Counted from the first letter of the stretch, positions 28,623-37,501 are shown. The stretch is 64,000 nucleotides of DNA from Gluconacetobacter sacchari (GCF_014174255.1 NZ_JABEQJ010000003.1:1-64000), one strand, 5' to 3'. Program-made: numbers and translations. Notes: a model not told the origin generated them from the sequence alone.

Positions 28623-30383
28623 TTGTTTCATCTGGAATTCAAGGGGGATGATGAATTTATTCGTTTCGCGCTTGATAGTGCTGCCATCGTCGCCATGACG
28701 GATGTGCAGGGAACGATTACTTTCGTCAACCAGAAGTTCTGCGAGATCAGCGGCTACGATAGGGACGAGCTGGTTGGAGCCAATCATCGCATTCTTCGAT
28801 CTGGTATCCATAAGCGGCCTTTCTTTCGCCGGATGTACAGGAAAATCGCCAACGGGGATGTATGGCATGGCGAAATTTGCAATCGGAAGAAGGACGGGAC
28901 TCTTTATTGGGTCGATACCACCATCGTTCCCCACGTCTCCGCCACGGGCAAGGTCGACGGTTACGTGGCGATTCGATTCGATATCACGCATCGTATTCAG
29001 CTGGAGGACGCGTTGCGTACGAGCCGTGAGAGCCTGAAGACTCTTGTCAACGTGGATTCGCTGACTAATCTCCCCAATCGCAGATATTTCCGGCAACATG
29101 TCAAGAAGCTGGCTTGGCGGAACGAGCAGTCGGGTGGCAGATTTCATGTTGCGCTTTTTGATATTGATTCGTTCAAGGAGATCAATGATTCGTTCGGCCA
29201 TACGGGCGGAGATTTTCTGCTTCGCACGGTCGCATCGCGCCTTCGTTCACTGATAGATGATCGCGTTTTTATCACCCGCCTTGGCGGTGACGAATTCGGG
29301 ATCACGCTCGATGCGTCGGATGACCATGAAGCGTTCGTATTTTACGAGAAGGTGCTCGAATCCATCAGGGTACCGATCAGGATCGATTCTGCACAGCGGT
29401 ATTGCTCTGCAAGCATGGGATATACGGTCTTTCCTCAGCACGGAACGGACACGGCCAGTCTGCTGAAAGCCGCCGACCTGGCGCTGTATCGTGCGAAGAC
29501 TCTGGGACGAAATCGATGCGAGCGATTTCGTCCTGAATTTCAGACTGCCGCCGACAGGAGATCGCAGTTGCTGCTTGAGATTGCGGCCGCGGTGAAGCGC
29601 GAGGAGATACGTTTCTTCTATCAGCCGATTCTCTACCCCAGGTCGGCGCGCGCGCCTTCCTTCGAGGCGCTCATGCGATGGAAGCATCCCAGGCGTGGGC
29701 TGATCGGTCCTACAGATTTTCAGGCTGTGTTCGCCGAGCCGGCCACATGTGCAGCTTTGGGTATGTATATGTTGGATCATGTCTTCAGTGATATGAAGAT
29801 CATGATCGATCGGGGTATTTCGTTCGGGCGGGTTGCGATCAATCTGACCAATGCAGATTTTCGATCGGATATTTTCGTGGAACGTTTCTTCAGTCGTTGC
29901 GTGAGTACGGGAATCAGCCCGGAGCGGTTCTGCGTCGAGGTTACGGAAGGCATGTTTCTCGGGCGCTATCAGAAGCAGGTGGATCAGGGGCTGCGCCAGC
30001 TCCATACAGCAGGGGTTGAAGTGGCGCTGGATGATTTCGGTACCGGCTATGCGTCTCTGACGCACCTACAGGAACTGCCGATCAATCGTTTGAAGATCGA
30101 TCGGCGTTTCGTCGCCGGTATTCTCACGTCGCATAAGGATCGTGTGATCGTTCAGGGCGTCATCGATATCGCGCACGGGCTGGGGAAAGTCGTTACCGCG
30201 GAAGGGGTCGAAACGGCGGCCCAGGCGAAGATGCTCCTGGATATGCGCTGCGATTCTCTTCAGGGATGGTATTTCAGCAAGGCGAGCGATGTGGAACATC
30301 TCTCGTCAACGATGCAGACCGTTGGGGAGGTGTCCCGTGCGCTCGAAACGGAAGAGTGCGTCGAGACCCCGGGAGGTCGTTAG
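28623..30383 (+). CDS. PAS-GGDEF-EAL protein, bifunctional c-di-GMP enzyme candidate
   Basis: From the TTG at 28623 this is a 586-residue cytoplasmic protein. A PAS domain covers about 15-120 (ITFVNQKFCEISGYDRDEL). The GGDEF domain has an intact GGDEF at 221-225. The EAL domain has EALMRW from 348, DDFGTG (470-475) and EGVET (527-531). All main metal and active-site residues are present, so synthesis and hydrolysis are both possible. The RxxD inhibitory site normally five residues before GGDEF is absent. TTG at 28623 is preferred because GGGAG lies 8 bases upstream; TTG at 28605 would add six residues. It is tandem with the globin chemoreceptor. Confidence 0.92.
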   Translation: MFHLEFKGDDEFIRFALDSAAIVAMTDVQGTITFVNQKFCEISGYDRDELVGANHRILRSGIHKRPFFRRMYRKIANGDVWHGEICNRKKDGTLYWVDTTIVPHVSATGKVDGYVAIRFDITHRIQLEDALRTSRESLKTLVNVDSLTNLPNRRYFRQHVKKLAWRNEQSGGRFHVALFDIDSFKEINDSFGHTGGDFLLRTVASRLRSLIDDRVFITRLGGDEFGITLDASDDHEAFVFYEKVLESIRVPIRIDSAQRYCSASMGYTVFPQHGTDTASLLKAADLALYRAKTLGRNRCERFRPEFQTAADRRSQLLLEIAAAVKREEIRFFYQPILYPRSARAPSFEALMRWKHPRRGLIGPTDFQAVFAEPATCAALGMYMLDHVFSDMKIMIDRGISFGRVAINLTNADFRSDIFVERFFSRCVSTGISPERFCVEVTEGMFLGRYQKQVDQGLRQLHTAGVEVALDDFGTGYASLTHLQELPINRLKIDRRFVAGILTSHKDRVIVQGVIDIAHGLGKVVTAEGVETAAQAKMLLDMRCDSLQGWYFSKASDVEHLSSTMQTVGEVSRALETEECVETPGGR

Positions 30384-30529
30384 AAAAGTCCCTTGTGTGG
30401 GAATGAGACGGCATAGTCGTCCCGACTGCCGGGATAGCAAGAGGGCTCTTCCGCGTAGGTCATGCGCAGGGGCGACATCATCACCGTCGCGCCGGAACCG
30501 CGGGCCCGGCACGACGGCGGTGTGTCCGG

Positions 30530-31951
30530 TCAGAAGATGACACGTAGGCGCAGGCCGAGTACGCTGAGGTTTTTGATGCGTTTTTCCAGATTGGGGTTGA
30601 TGACGTACTGAAAGTCCGGCTGGACCCACAGGCCCTGTGCGACGTGGATGTTGTAGGTGGCCTCGACCACCGTTGCGGCGCTCTGGGGGGTGAGGGCGTT
30701 GGCGGGGAGCTTCTTGTGGCGTTGGGCATAGAGTTTCTGTGCCGCGACGAGGGTCGGGCTGGCCGTGATGTGGTTGACCATGAGGCCGAACGTGTCGCTG
30801 GGGCGGCCGGGGATCATGCCGCGATCGGTCAGGCCGACATAATATTGGTGTTCGTAGAGTGAATTGCCCGGCGTGTTGTGGACGTAGCCGGCCATGAGAT
30901 ACAGGCCCTCGTAAATGCCGCGGCCGTGGCGGAGGATCATCTGGTCCATCGTCGTCCAGACCTGGATCTTGCCGCGCGTGGTGCGGGCGGGCAGGCCGGT
31001 GAGCGGGATCGGGCGGCCGTGGATGTCCTCGTAATAGGAGGGGTAGGGCGAGGAATCGTAGGCGGCGGCGACCTTGTAATGGCCGATCAGCGCGTGGGGG
31101 CCGAACGTGGGAATGGCACCGATTTCAAAGGGGACATACACGCCGGTATAGGCGCCGGTATCGAATTCGAAACCCGTGCGGGTATAGCGGGGCTGGCCGA
31201 TGCCGGCATTGACGCCGTAGGCGCCGCCCTGCACGTACAGGCCGTGCAGCGGCCAGAAGCGCAGCCGGGTGCCCAGCGCGCCGTTGGGGGTGTTGGAGAA
31301 GCCGATCGAACCCTTGGTTTCAGTTTTCGGGTTGCCGCATATGGCGTTGTTCATGAACGTGCAGTAGAGCGGCGAGGTCGAGAAATCGAGATTGACCGAC
31401 ATGTAGCCCAGCGCGAGCTGCATGCGCTGGTGCAGGAAATCCTGCGTGCCGTAGGCGGACACCAGGTGGACGATGACGTTGCCGCCGCCGCCGTAGATTT
31501 CCTGCACGTTGACCAGAGAGCGGTCGCCGGCATCGGTGGAGAGATTGTGGCCGGCGCGGTTGACGAAGACGACATGCGTGTTGAAGCCGTTCCAGCCCAC
31601 CAGTCTCTGCCAGTTGAGATTGAGCTGCACCGCGACCTGGTGCGTGTAGCCGGCCGAGCCGGTGACGTCGGTGCGGCCGCCGCCGAGGATGATGGCGCTT
31701 TCGCCGACATAGTCCAGCCCCAGGCCGATGCCCCTGGCGGCCAGCCGGGTACGCAGGCCGTCCCATGTGCCGTAGGCGTGCTCGGTATTGGGGGTGAAGG
31801 GCGTGTTTTCGTAGATCGTCGGGCTGTCCAGGAAGGAGGACGGGGCGCTGGGAGAACTCAGGCCCGTATAGGGCGAGGTTCTGGCCGCCGCCGGGAGGGC
31901 ATGGATGGCGAGGAGGAGGATGAGGAGGAGACTCGCGACGGCGCGACGCAT
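30530..31951 (-). CDS. carbohydrate porin, OprB family
   Basis: The 473-residue outer membrane protein has a signal peptide (basic start, then LLLILLLAIHALPAAA) and the OprB features GTWDGLRTRLAARGIGLGL, GWNGFNTHVVFVNRAGHNL and PSYYEDIHGRPI. The last strand ends with Phe (LRVIF). Such porins diffuse glucose and other sugars or sugar acids, in line with the periplasmic oxidative lifestyle of acetic acid bacteria. The start at 31951 is supported by GGAGAGG just upstream; 31993 is a longer alternative. It converges with the PAS-GGDEF-EAL gene. Confidence 0.9.
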   Translation of the reverse strand: MRRAVASLLLILLLAIHALPAAARTSPYTGLSSPSAPSSFLDSPTIYENTPFTPNTEHAYGTWDGLRTRLAARGIGLGLDYVGESAIILGGGRTDVTGSAGYTHQVAVQLNLNWQRLVGWNGFNTHVVFVNRAGHNLSTDAGDRSLVNVQEIYGGGGNVIVHLVSAYGTQDFLHQRMQLALGYMSVNLDFSTSPLYCTFMNNAICGNPKTETKGSIGFSNTPNGALGTRLRFWPLHGLYVQGGAYGVNAGIGQPRYTRTGFEFDTGAYTGVYVPFEIGAIPTFGPHALIGHYKVAAAYDSSPYPSYYEDIHGRPIPLTGLPARTTRGKIQVWTTMDQMILRHGRGIYEGLYLMAGYVHNTPGNSLYEHQYYVGLTDRGMIPGRPSDTFGLMVNHITASPTLVAAQKLYAQRHKKLPANALTPQSAATVVEATYNIHVAQGLWVQPDFQYVINPNLEKRIKNLSVLGLRLRVIF

Positions 31952-32077
31952 CTTCCTCTCCCCCCGGAGGGAAAGAAAGCATGATATGGACACGACAGTT
32001 TTCCTGTTCTTGATTATGTCCGCGGAGTGTACTGGCTTGCCTGGAACCCGGCCTGGGGCCGGGTTGCCGCGGGCGGC

Positions 32078-32617
32078 CTACGGCGCGTGCGGCCCGTGGA
32101 GCGGATGCAGAGCGGTGCGGTACCGTTGCGCCCGGTCGCGGTAGGACTGGCTCGCGCCCCGCATCATGGCCTCGTGGTCCGGGCTGGTCGGGCCGACGAG
32201 GGTGGCCGGGCGGCCGCGGATGACCGAGCCGTCGGGGAAGATCTTGCCTTCCGGGACCAGGCTGCCGGCGGCGACCAGACAGTTGCGGCCGATCCGCGCG
32301 CCGTTCATGATCACCGAGCCCATGCCGACCAGCGATCCGGCGCCGATGCGGCAGCCATGCAGCACCACCATGTGGCCGATGGTGACGTCCTCGGCGATGT
32401 CCAGCGGGAAGCCTGGGTCGGTATGCAGGACGCAATTGTCCTGCACGTTGCTGCCGGCGCCGATGGTGATGCGTTCGGCATCGCCGCGCAGGACGGCGCC
32501 GAACCAGACGCTGGCTTGCGCGTGCAGCGTCACAGCGCCGATGAGGGTGGCGGTGGGGGCCGCGTAGGCGGCGTCGGCCGACAGGTCGGGGGTGTGGCCG
32601 TCATATTCAAACAGCAT
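32078..32617 (-). CDS. gamma-carbonic-anhydrase-like hexapeptide protein (CaiE/PaaY type)
   Basis: The 179-residue left-handed beta-helix protein has hexapeptide repeats from about 20 to 140 and metal ligands H65, H82 and H87 (CVLHTD and GHMVVLH). R44, D46 and Q59 stand at the usual places of the active site. Members include carbonic anhydrases, PaaY (a thioesterase for dead-end CoA esters) and CaiE of the carnitine operon. It overlaps the GntR gene by 11 bp and lies in a module with a CoA-transferase and a crotonase-fold protein, so a role in CoA-ester clean-up, as for PaaY/CaiE, is more likely than general CO2 hydration. Confidence 0.85.
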   Translation of the reverse strand: MLFEYDGHTPDLSADAAYAAPTATLIGAVTLHAQASVWFGAVLRGDAERITIGAGSNVQDNCVLHTDPGFPLDIAEDVTIGHMVVLHGCRIGAGSLVGMGSVIMNGARIGRNCLVAAGSLVPEGKIFPDGSVIRGRPATLVGPTSPDHEAMMRGASQSYRDRAQRYRTALHPLHGPHAP

Positions 32618-33290
32618 CGCGTTGCTCGTTTCCGTCCAGCGAGGCCAGGGCGATCCGCACGCTGGTCCCCGCGATGTGGTTGCGCAGCAGGTGTGACAGG
32701 CGCGCCCCGTCGCGCTGTTCCAGGGCGTCCATGATCTCGTCGTGTTCCGCGATCGCGGTGGCCCAGTCGTGATCGTCCTTGCGGCGGATGAAGCGGCAGG
32801 CGTGGATACGGGCCAGGATCTGCTGGTACATTTCGAACAGGGCGGGGTTGCGGGCCAGGGTGAAGATGGCCTCGTGGACCTGCCTGTTCTGGCGCAGGTA
32901 GCGTTGTTCGTCGCGCCGGGCGTAGCTTTCCATCATCTGGTCGTGCAGCGCGCGGACCCGCGCGATGTCCCGCGCGTCGGCGCGGGCGCAGGCGAGCTCG
33001 CCGGCCACGCCTTCCAGCGCGCCCATGATGGGGAACAGGTTGGCGATATCGGCCTCGGTGATCTGCGCGACGATCGCCCCCCGGCGGGGCAGGAGTTCGA
33101 CCAGCCCCTCGGATGCCAGGACCTTCAGCGCCTCGCGCAGCGGGGTGCGGGAAATGCCGAGCCGGTCGCACAGCGCGCGCTCGGCGATCTTCTCGCCCGG
33201 CGCGAGCGCGCCGTCGAGAATCATGCCGCGCAGGGCGGTGACGATCGTGTCGTGAAGGTTGAGGCGCGGGACGATCGTCGGCTCGGTCAT
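32607..33290 (-). CDS. GntR-family regulator, FadR/FCD subfamily
   Basis: The 227-residue regulator has an N-terminal winged HTH (LCDRLGISRTPLREALKVL) and a C-terminal FCD all-helical ligand domain. Metal-binding positions are seen in ARIHACRFIRR and HLLRNHI with Asp/His residues typical of VanR/FadR proteins that bind carboxylic acids. It sits between the transporter (4-bp overlap, the ATG over the MFS stop) and the gamma-CA-like gene, so it is an operon member. It likely controls the divergent promoter between the MFS transporter and the CoA-transferase, where an imperfect palindrome is seen. Confidence 0.9.
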   Translation of the reverse strand: MTEPTIVPRLNLHDTIVTALRGMILDGALAPGEKIAERALCDRLGISRTPLREALKVLASEGLVELLPRRGAIVAQITEADIANLFPIMGALEGVAGELACARADARDIARVRALHDQMMESYARRDEQRYLRQNRQVHEAIFTLARNPALFEMYQQILARIHACRFIRRKDDHDWATAIAEHDEIMDALEQRDGARLSHLLRNHIAGTSVRIALASLDGNEQRDAV

Positions 33291-34636
33291 GATGTGGGGG
33301 CTTTCCGGACGGGGCCGAGCGGGAGGGTGTCGGATTGCGGGCCGGCGGCCGCGTCGGGCCGGGACGGCAGATAGTGGAACGCCAGCGCCGCGCCGGCCAG
33401 CAGCAGGACCACCGGCCCGTAGAAGGGCAGGCTGTAGCTGTGCGACAGGTCGATGATCAGGCCGAAGGCGAAGGGGGACAGGATGCCGGCGACCGCGGAG
33501 CCGGTATTCATGATTCCGCTGCTGGTGCCGGCATATCGGGGGGCCATGTCCATCGGGATCGCCCAGATCGGCCCGACAGTCAATTCCAGGAAGAAGAAGG
33601 CCGAGGCCAGCGCGAGGCCGATGATCGTGAGGTTATGCACGAACAGGGCCGGCAGCAGGCAGAGCATCGAGCCGATCATGCTGGTGATGATGACCTGGCG
33701 CCGCGCCTGGGGAAGATTGCCGTGGCGGCGATAGAGATAGTCGGTGAACAGGCCGCCGCAGGTGTCGCCGACCACGCCGGCGGTGAACACGCCGAACGAA
33801 AAGACGGCCGTGTGCTTGAGGTCGAGCCCGTAGGCCTGCACGAAGAAGGTGGGCAGCCAGGTGATGTAGAGCCACAGCGTCCAGTTGTAGCAGAAATAGA
33901 TGAGGGTGGCCGGCATCATGGCCGCGACCAGCGCCCGCCACGGGATGGCGGGCCGGCCCGCGCCGGCGCGGGGGGAATCGATGACCGGGAGTTCGGCCAG
34001 CTCGGCGGTCGTGACCGCCGGGTGGTCGGCCGGGCGGTCGCGGAACAGGACGGCCCAGGCCAGCGTCCAGCCCAGGCTGACGCAGCCCAGCGCCATGAAC
34101 GCGCCCCGCCAGCCCAGCCACAGGGCGATGGCCACCGTCAGCGGCGGGGTGAGCGCGTTGGCCAGCCGCGACGAGGAATGCATCATCCCCTGCGCGTAGC
34201 CGCGGCGGGTGGCGGGTACCCAGGCGGCGACGGCGCGGGTGGCGGCGGGGAAGGTCGCGCCCTCGCCCACGCCCAGCAGGACGCGGATGGCGATGAGCGA
34301 CAGCAGGCCGCCGACCAGCCCGGTGAGGATGGTGGCCACCCCCCAGATGAGGCCGCTGACGACCAGCGTGCGGCGCGGGCCGAGGCTGTCGGCCAGGCTG
34401 CCGCCGGCGATCTGCAACAGGGCGTAGGGATAGCCGAACGCGGACAGCGCCAGCCCCAACTGCATGTTCGACAGATGCAGGTCGCGCGCCATCAGCGGCG
34501 CCAGCGTCGAGATGTTCACGCGATCGACGTAGGTGATGAAATACATCATGCACACCAGCCCGAAGACGCGGCCGGGCGCGGTGGTGAGGGTGTGGCGGAT
34601 ATAGGCGGTCGGCGTCATTGTCTTGCCGTGGAACAT
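33287..34636 (-). CDS. MFS transporter, anion:cation symporter (ACS) type
   Basis: The 449-residue, 12-TM permease has the ACS signature region CMMYFITYVDRVNIS in TM1 and VLLGVGEGATFPA in TM4. ACS members import organic anions such as tartrate, glucarate, phthalate and hydroxy-acids. The start at 34636 has GAGG seven bases upstream; the frame is open to 34780 without homology. It is divergent from the CoA-transferase gene and would deliver the acid that is then activated to a CoA thioester. Confidence 0.9.
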   Translation of the reverse strand: MFHGKTMTPTAYIRHTLTTAPGRVFGLVCMMYFITYVDRVNISTLAPLMARDLHLSNMQLGLALSAFGYPYALLQIAGGSLADSLGPRRTLVVSGLIWGVATILTGLVGGLLSLIAIRVLLGVGEGATFPAATRAVAAWVPATRRGYAQGMMHSSSRLANALTPPLTVAIALWLGWRGAFMALGCVSLGWTLAWAVLFRDRPADHPAVTTAELAELPVIDSPRAGAGRPAIPWRALVAAMMPATLIYFCYNWTLWLYITWLPTFFVQAYGLDLKHTAVFSFGVFTAGVVGDTCGGLFTDYLYRRHGNLPQARRQVIITSMIGSMLCLLPALFVHNLTIIGLALASAFFFLELTVGPIWAIPMDMAPRYAGTSSGIMNTGSAVAGILSPFAFGLIIDLSHSYSLPFYGPVVLLLAGAALAFHYLPSRPDAAAGPQSDTLPLGPVRKAPTS

Positions 34637-34776
34637 GGTCGGCCTCGTTTCTTCTTGTTTTTTACGTGCGCCCGTCGCCGGCCCCCGAGGGGAGGATGGC
34701 CGACGCGGCGTGTCCTGGCCTCTCACAGAACGGAGTACTGTGCCTCCTGCCCTGCCGGAATGCTTGTAGCACACCG

Positions 34777-34796
34777 GCATTATGAATTATGAATGC
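34777..34796. promoter_or_regulatory. imperfect 20-bp palindrome, candidate GntR/FCD operator
   Basis: GCATTATGAATTATGAATGC lies between the divergent MFS and CoA-transferase genes. Fourteen of twenty positions are symmetric, with outer arms GCATT/AATGC and centre AATT. It also contains two copies of ATTATGA. It is located in the AT-rich part of the 217-bp divergent region where shared promoters are expected. Binding by the FCD regulator encoded nearby is inferred. Confidence 0.4.
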
Positions 34797-34853
34797 AAAA
34801 TACCAACACCCGTTCGATCACGAAGACGGGATAGGCATCGGAGGGCCCGCATC

Positions 34854-36149
34854 ATGGACAGCATGCTCCATTCTCACGACGCATCGACGGCACAGGACCG
34901 GGGGGACGACCCGGCGCGGCGGGGCGCGGCCCGGCCGGACGGCGCGGGCGCGCGGCCGCTGCCGCTGGCCGGAATCCGGGTGCTGGACGTGACCCAGGTG
35001 ATGGCCGGGCCGGTCTGCACCATGCTGCTGGGCGACCTGGGCGCGGACATCGTCAAGATCGAGCCGCCGGGGACCGGCGACCAGACGCGCGGGGCCATGG
35101 GGTTTCGCATGAAGGGCGACGACAGCATGGGGTTCCTGAACATGAACAGGAACAAGCGCAGCCTGGCGCTGAATCTGAAGAACCCGGCCGGGCGGCAGGT
35201 CTTTCTCGACCTCGTGAAGACCGCCGACATCGTCGTGGAGAATTACCGGCCCGGCGTGGTGCGCAAGCTGGGCATCGACTACGAGACGCTGGCGGCGATC
35301 AATCCGCGCCTGGTCTATGCCAGCATCTCGGGCTTCGGCCAGACCGGGCCGTGGGCCGCGCGGCCCGGATTCGACCTGATGGCGCAGGCGATGTCGGGCG
35401 TGATGAGCGTGACCGGGCACCCGGGCGGGCCGCCGGTGAAGGCGGGCGTGCCGGTGGCGGATATCGGCTGCGCGCTGTTTGCGACCTATGCGATCCTCGC
35501 GGCCTATATCGGGTGCGAGAAGAGCGGGCAGGGGCAGTTCATCGATGCGTCGCTGTTCGATTCGGCGATGGCGTTTTCGATATGGGATATCTCGGAATAT
35601 TGGGGGCGGGGCACCATTCCCGAGCCGCTGGGCACCGCCAACCGCATGAGCGCGCCCTATCAGGCGGTGCGTGCCTCGGACGGGTATTTCGTGATGGGGG
35701 CGACCAACCAGAAATTGTGGGTGCAGCTCTGCAACGAGCTGGAGCGGCGGGAATTGCTGGACGACCCGCGCTTCGCCACCATTTCCGACCGGCTGGCCAA
35801 TCGGGTGGTGCTGATCGAGGAACTGGAAAAGACCTTCATGACCCGGCCGTCGGAGGAATGGGTGGAGACGCTGCTGGCCAAGGGGATTCCGGCGGGGCGG
35901 ATGAACACCTATCCCGAGGCGTTCGAGAGCGCGCATGGGACGTTCCGCGAGATGAAGATGGAGATCGCGCATCCGGTGGAGGGCGTGATCCCGAATATCG
36001 GCTTTCCGGTCAAGCTGCGCGGCACGCCGGCGGCCGTGCGCCGGCCGCCGCCGCTGCTGGGGGAGCATACGCGCGAGATCCTGGCCGAGCGCGGCCTCTC
36101 GGACGATGCCATCGCCGGGCTGGCGGATGCGGGAGCCTTTGCGTCGTGA
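34854..36149 (+). CDS. class III (CaiB/BaiF/Frc family) CoA-transferase
   Basis: The 431-residue enzyme has LAGIRVLDVTQVMAGPVC at the N-terminal domain start, GADIVKIEPPGTGDQ, and RPGVVRKLGIDYE. The catalytic Asp is D174 in PGFDLMAQAMSG, the equivalent of D169 of formyl-CoA transferase. The first 35 residues are an extra low-complexity lead. The start at 34854 is supported by GGAGGG eight bases upstream. It transfers CoA between acids without free acyl-CoA synthetase. It overlaps the crotonase-fold gene by 4 bp and is divergent from an ACS transporter, so it probably activates the imported acid. The donor CoA ester is unknown. Confidence 0.93.
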   Translation: MDSMLHSHDASTAQDRGDDPARRGAARPDGAGARPLPLAGIRVLDVTQVMAGPVCTMLLGDLGADIVKIEPPGTGDQTRGAMGFRMKGDDSMGFLNMNRNKRSLALNLKNPAGRQVFLDLVKTADIVVENYRPGVVRKLGIDYETLAAINPRLVYASISGFGQTGPWAARPGFDLMAQAMSGVMSVTGHPGGPPVKAGVPVADIGCALFATYAILAAYIGCEKSGQGQFIDASLFDSAMAFSIWDISEYWGRGTIPEPLGTANRMSAPYQAVRASDGYFVMGATNQKLWVQLCNELERRELLDDPRFATISDRLANRVVLIEELEKTFMTRPSEEWVETLLAKGIPAGRMNTYPEAFESAHGTFREMKMEIAHPVEGVIPNIGFPVKLRGTPAAVRRPPPLLGEHTREILAERGLSDDAIAGLADAGAFAS

Positions 36150-36949
36150 GCGGCGCGGCGACGCGGCGGGACGACGCCGCCGGGCAGGTGCGCCTGACGA
36201 TCGACAATGAGGTGGCCTGGATCGTCTTCGACCGGCCGCAGGCGCGCAATGCCATGACGTGGCAGATGTATCGCGACCTGGAGGAGGCGATCGGGCGGAT
36301 CGACGCGACGCCGGGCCTGCGGGTGGCGGTGCTGCGCGGGGCGGGGGGGCAGGCCTTCGTGGCCGGGACCGATATCGCGCAGTTCCGCGATTTCCGCTCG
36401 GGCGAGGACGGGGTGGCGTACGAGCGCGGGATCGACCGGTGCATCGCGCGGCTGGAGGAAATCCGGGTGCCGACCGTGGCCGTGGTCGAGGGCTGGGCGG
36501 TCGGCGGGGGGCTGGCGATCGCCAATGCCTGCGACGTGCGCGTCGCGGCGGCGGGGGCGCGGTTTGGCGTGCCGATCGCCCGCACGCTGGGGAACTGCCT
36601 CTCGGCCGCCAACCTTGCCCGGCTGGAGCGCGCGCTGGGGGTGAGCTGGGTGAAGCGGATGACGCTGCTGGCGGAGATGCCGGCGGCCGAGGACCTGGCG
36701 GGGATCGGCTACCTGCACGCCGTCGTGCCGGCCGGGGAGCTGGACGCGGCCGTCGGCAGGCTCTGCCAGCGCCTGTGCGGCCATGCGCCGGTCACGCTCG
36801 CGGTGACGCGCGAGGCGCTGCGGCGGCTGGGCGCGGACCCGGTGCCGGATATCGCCGACCTGATCCGGCGCTGCTATGGCAGCGAGGATTTCCATCGGGG
36901 GGTCGCCGCGTTCGGCACCGGCGTGCCGGCGCAGTGGGAGGGGCGGTGA
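36146..36949 (+). CDS. enoyl-CoA hydratase/isomerase (crotonase fold), unusual active site
   Basis: The 267-residue crotonase-superfamily protein has FDRPQARNAMTWQMYRDL, the oxyanion-hole segments FVAGTDIAQF and VEGWAVGGGLAIANACDVRVA, and a C-terminal helical end. The usual Glu of the 'PE-x-x-G' segment is replaced, since the aligned stretch reads FGVPIARTLGNCLS. It may thus be an isomerase, racemase or decarboxylase type rather than a classical hydratase. The GTG start overlaps the CoA-transferase stop by 4 bp. CaiD of the carnitine operon is paired in the same way with CaiB. Confidence 0.88.
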   Translation: MSGAATRRDDAAGQVRLTIDNEVAWIVFDRPQARNAMTWQMYRDLEEAIGRIDATPGLRVAVLRGAGGQAFVAGTDIAQFRDFRSGEDGVAYERGIDRCIARLEEIRVPTVAVVEGWAVGGGLAIANACDVRVAAAGARFGVPIARTLGNCLSAANLARLERALGVSWVKRMTLLAEMPAAEDLAGIGYLHAVVPAGELDAAVGRLCQRLCGHAPVTLAVTREALRRLGADPVPDIADLIRRCYGSEDFHRGVAAFGTGVPAQWEGR

Positions 36950-37079
36950 CGCGCCGGGTCGCGGCGCGCGTGCCGGAGGGGGCATGCCGGGCGGGGGAAT
37001 CCTGATACGATGACGCCATCGGGGAGGCGCGGCGCGGCCGGAGACGGGCGCGACCGTGCTTCCATGCAGGAGGACCGAC

Positions 37080-37466
37080 ATGATTTCGATCGACGACCCC
37101 GCCATCGTGGCCGAAGTGACCGCCTTGTCCGACCGCTATGAGGCGGCGCTGATGGCCAATGACGTGGAGACGCTGGATGCGCTGTTCCGCGACGCGCCGG
37201 AGACGATCCGCTATGGCGTGGGCGAGGTGCTGTACGGCTTCGCCGAGATTGCCGCCTTTCGGCAGGGCCGGGCCGGCGGGTCGCCGCAGCGGCGGGTGCT
37301 GCGCCGGGTGATCACGACGTTCGGGACCGACATGGCGACCGTGAACCTGGAGTTCCTGCGCCAGGGCGGCACGCGGATCGGGCGGCAGAGCCAGACCTGG
37401 GTCCGCACCGATGACGGCTGGAAGATCACCTGCGCGCATGTGTCGCTGATGGCGGATATGTCGTGA
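37080..37466 (+). CDS. HpxZ/AtzH-like protein (DUF3225, NTF2 fold)
   Basis: The 128-residue protein has IDDPAIVAEVTALSDRYEAALMANDVE, FRDAPETIRYGVGEVLYGFAEIAAFR, and the C-terminal SQTWVRTDDGWKITCAHVSL. This is the pattern of the HpxZ family, first noted in oxalurate catabolism, and of AtzH-like accessory proteins found near amidases. The ATG at 37080 has AGGA six bases upstream. It follows the crotonase-fold gene by 130 bp on the same strand. No amidase is adjacent here, so its partner in this module is unclear. Confidence 0.8.
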   Translation: MISIDDPAIVAEVTALSDRYEAALMANDVETLDALFRDAPETIRYGVGEVLYGFAEIAAFRQGRAGGSPQRRVLRRVITTFGTDMATVNLEFLRQGGTRIGRQSQTWVRTDDGWKITCAHVSLMADMS

Positions 37467-37501
37467 AGGGCCGGCCGTGAATCGCTGGTGCGGGGCGGTG
37501 G

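Noticed and set aside
37056-37079. Earlier start for the HpxZ-like gene
   Set aside because: The frame is open to 37056, but the family starts at MISIDDP, and AGGA fits the ATG at 37080.
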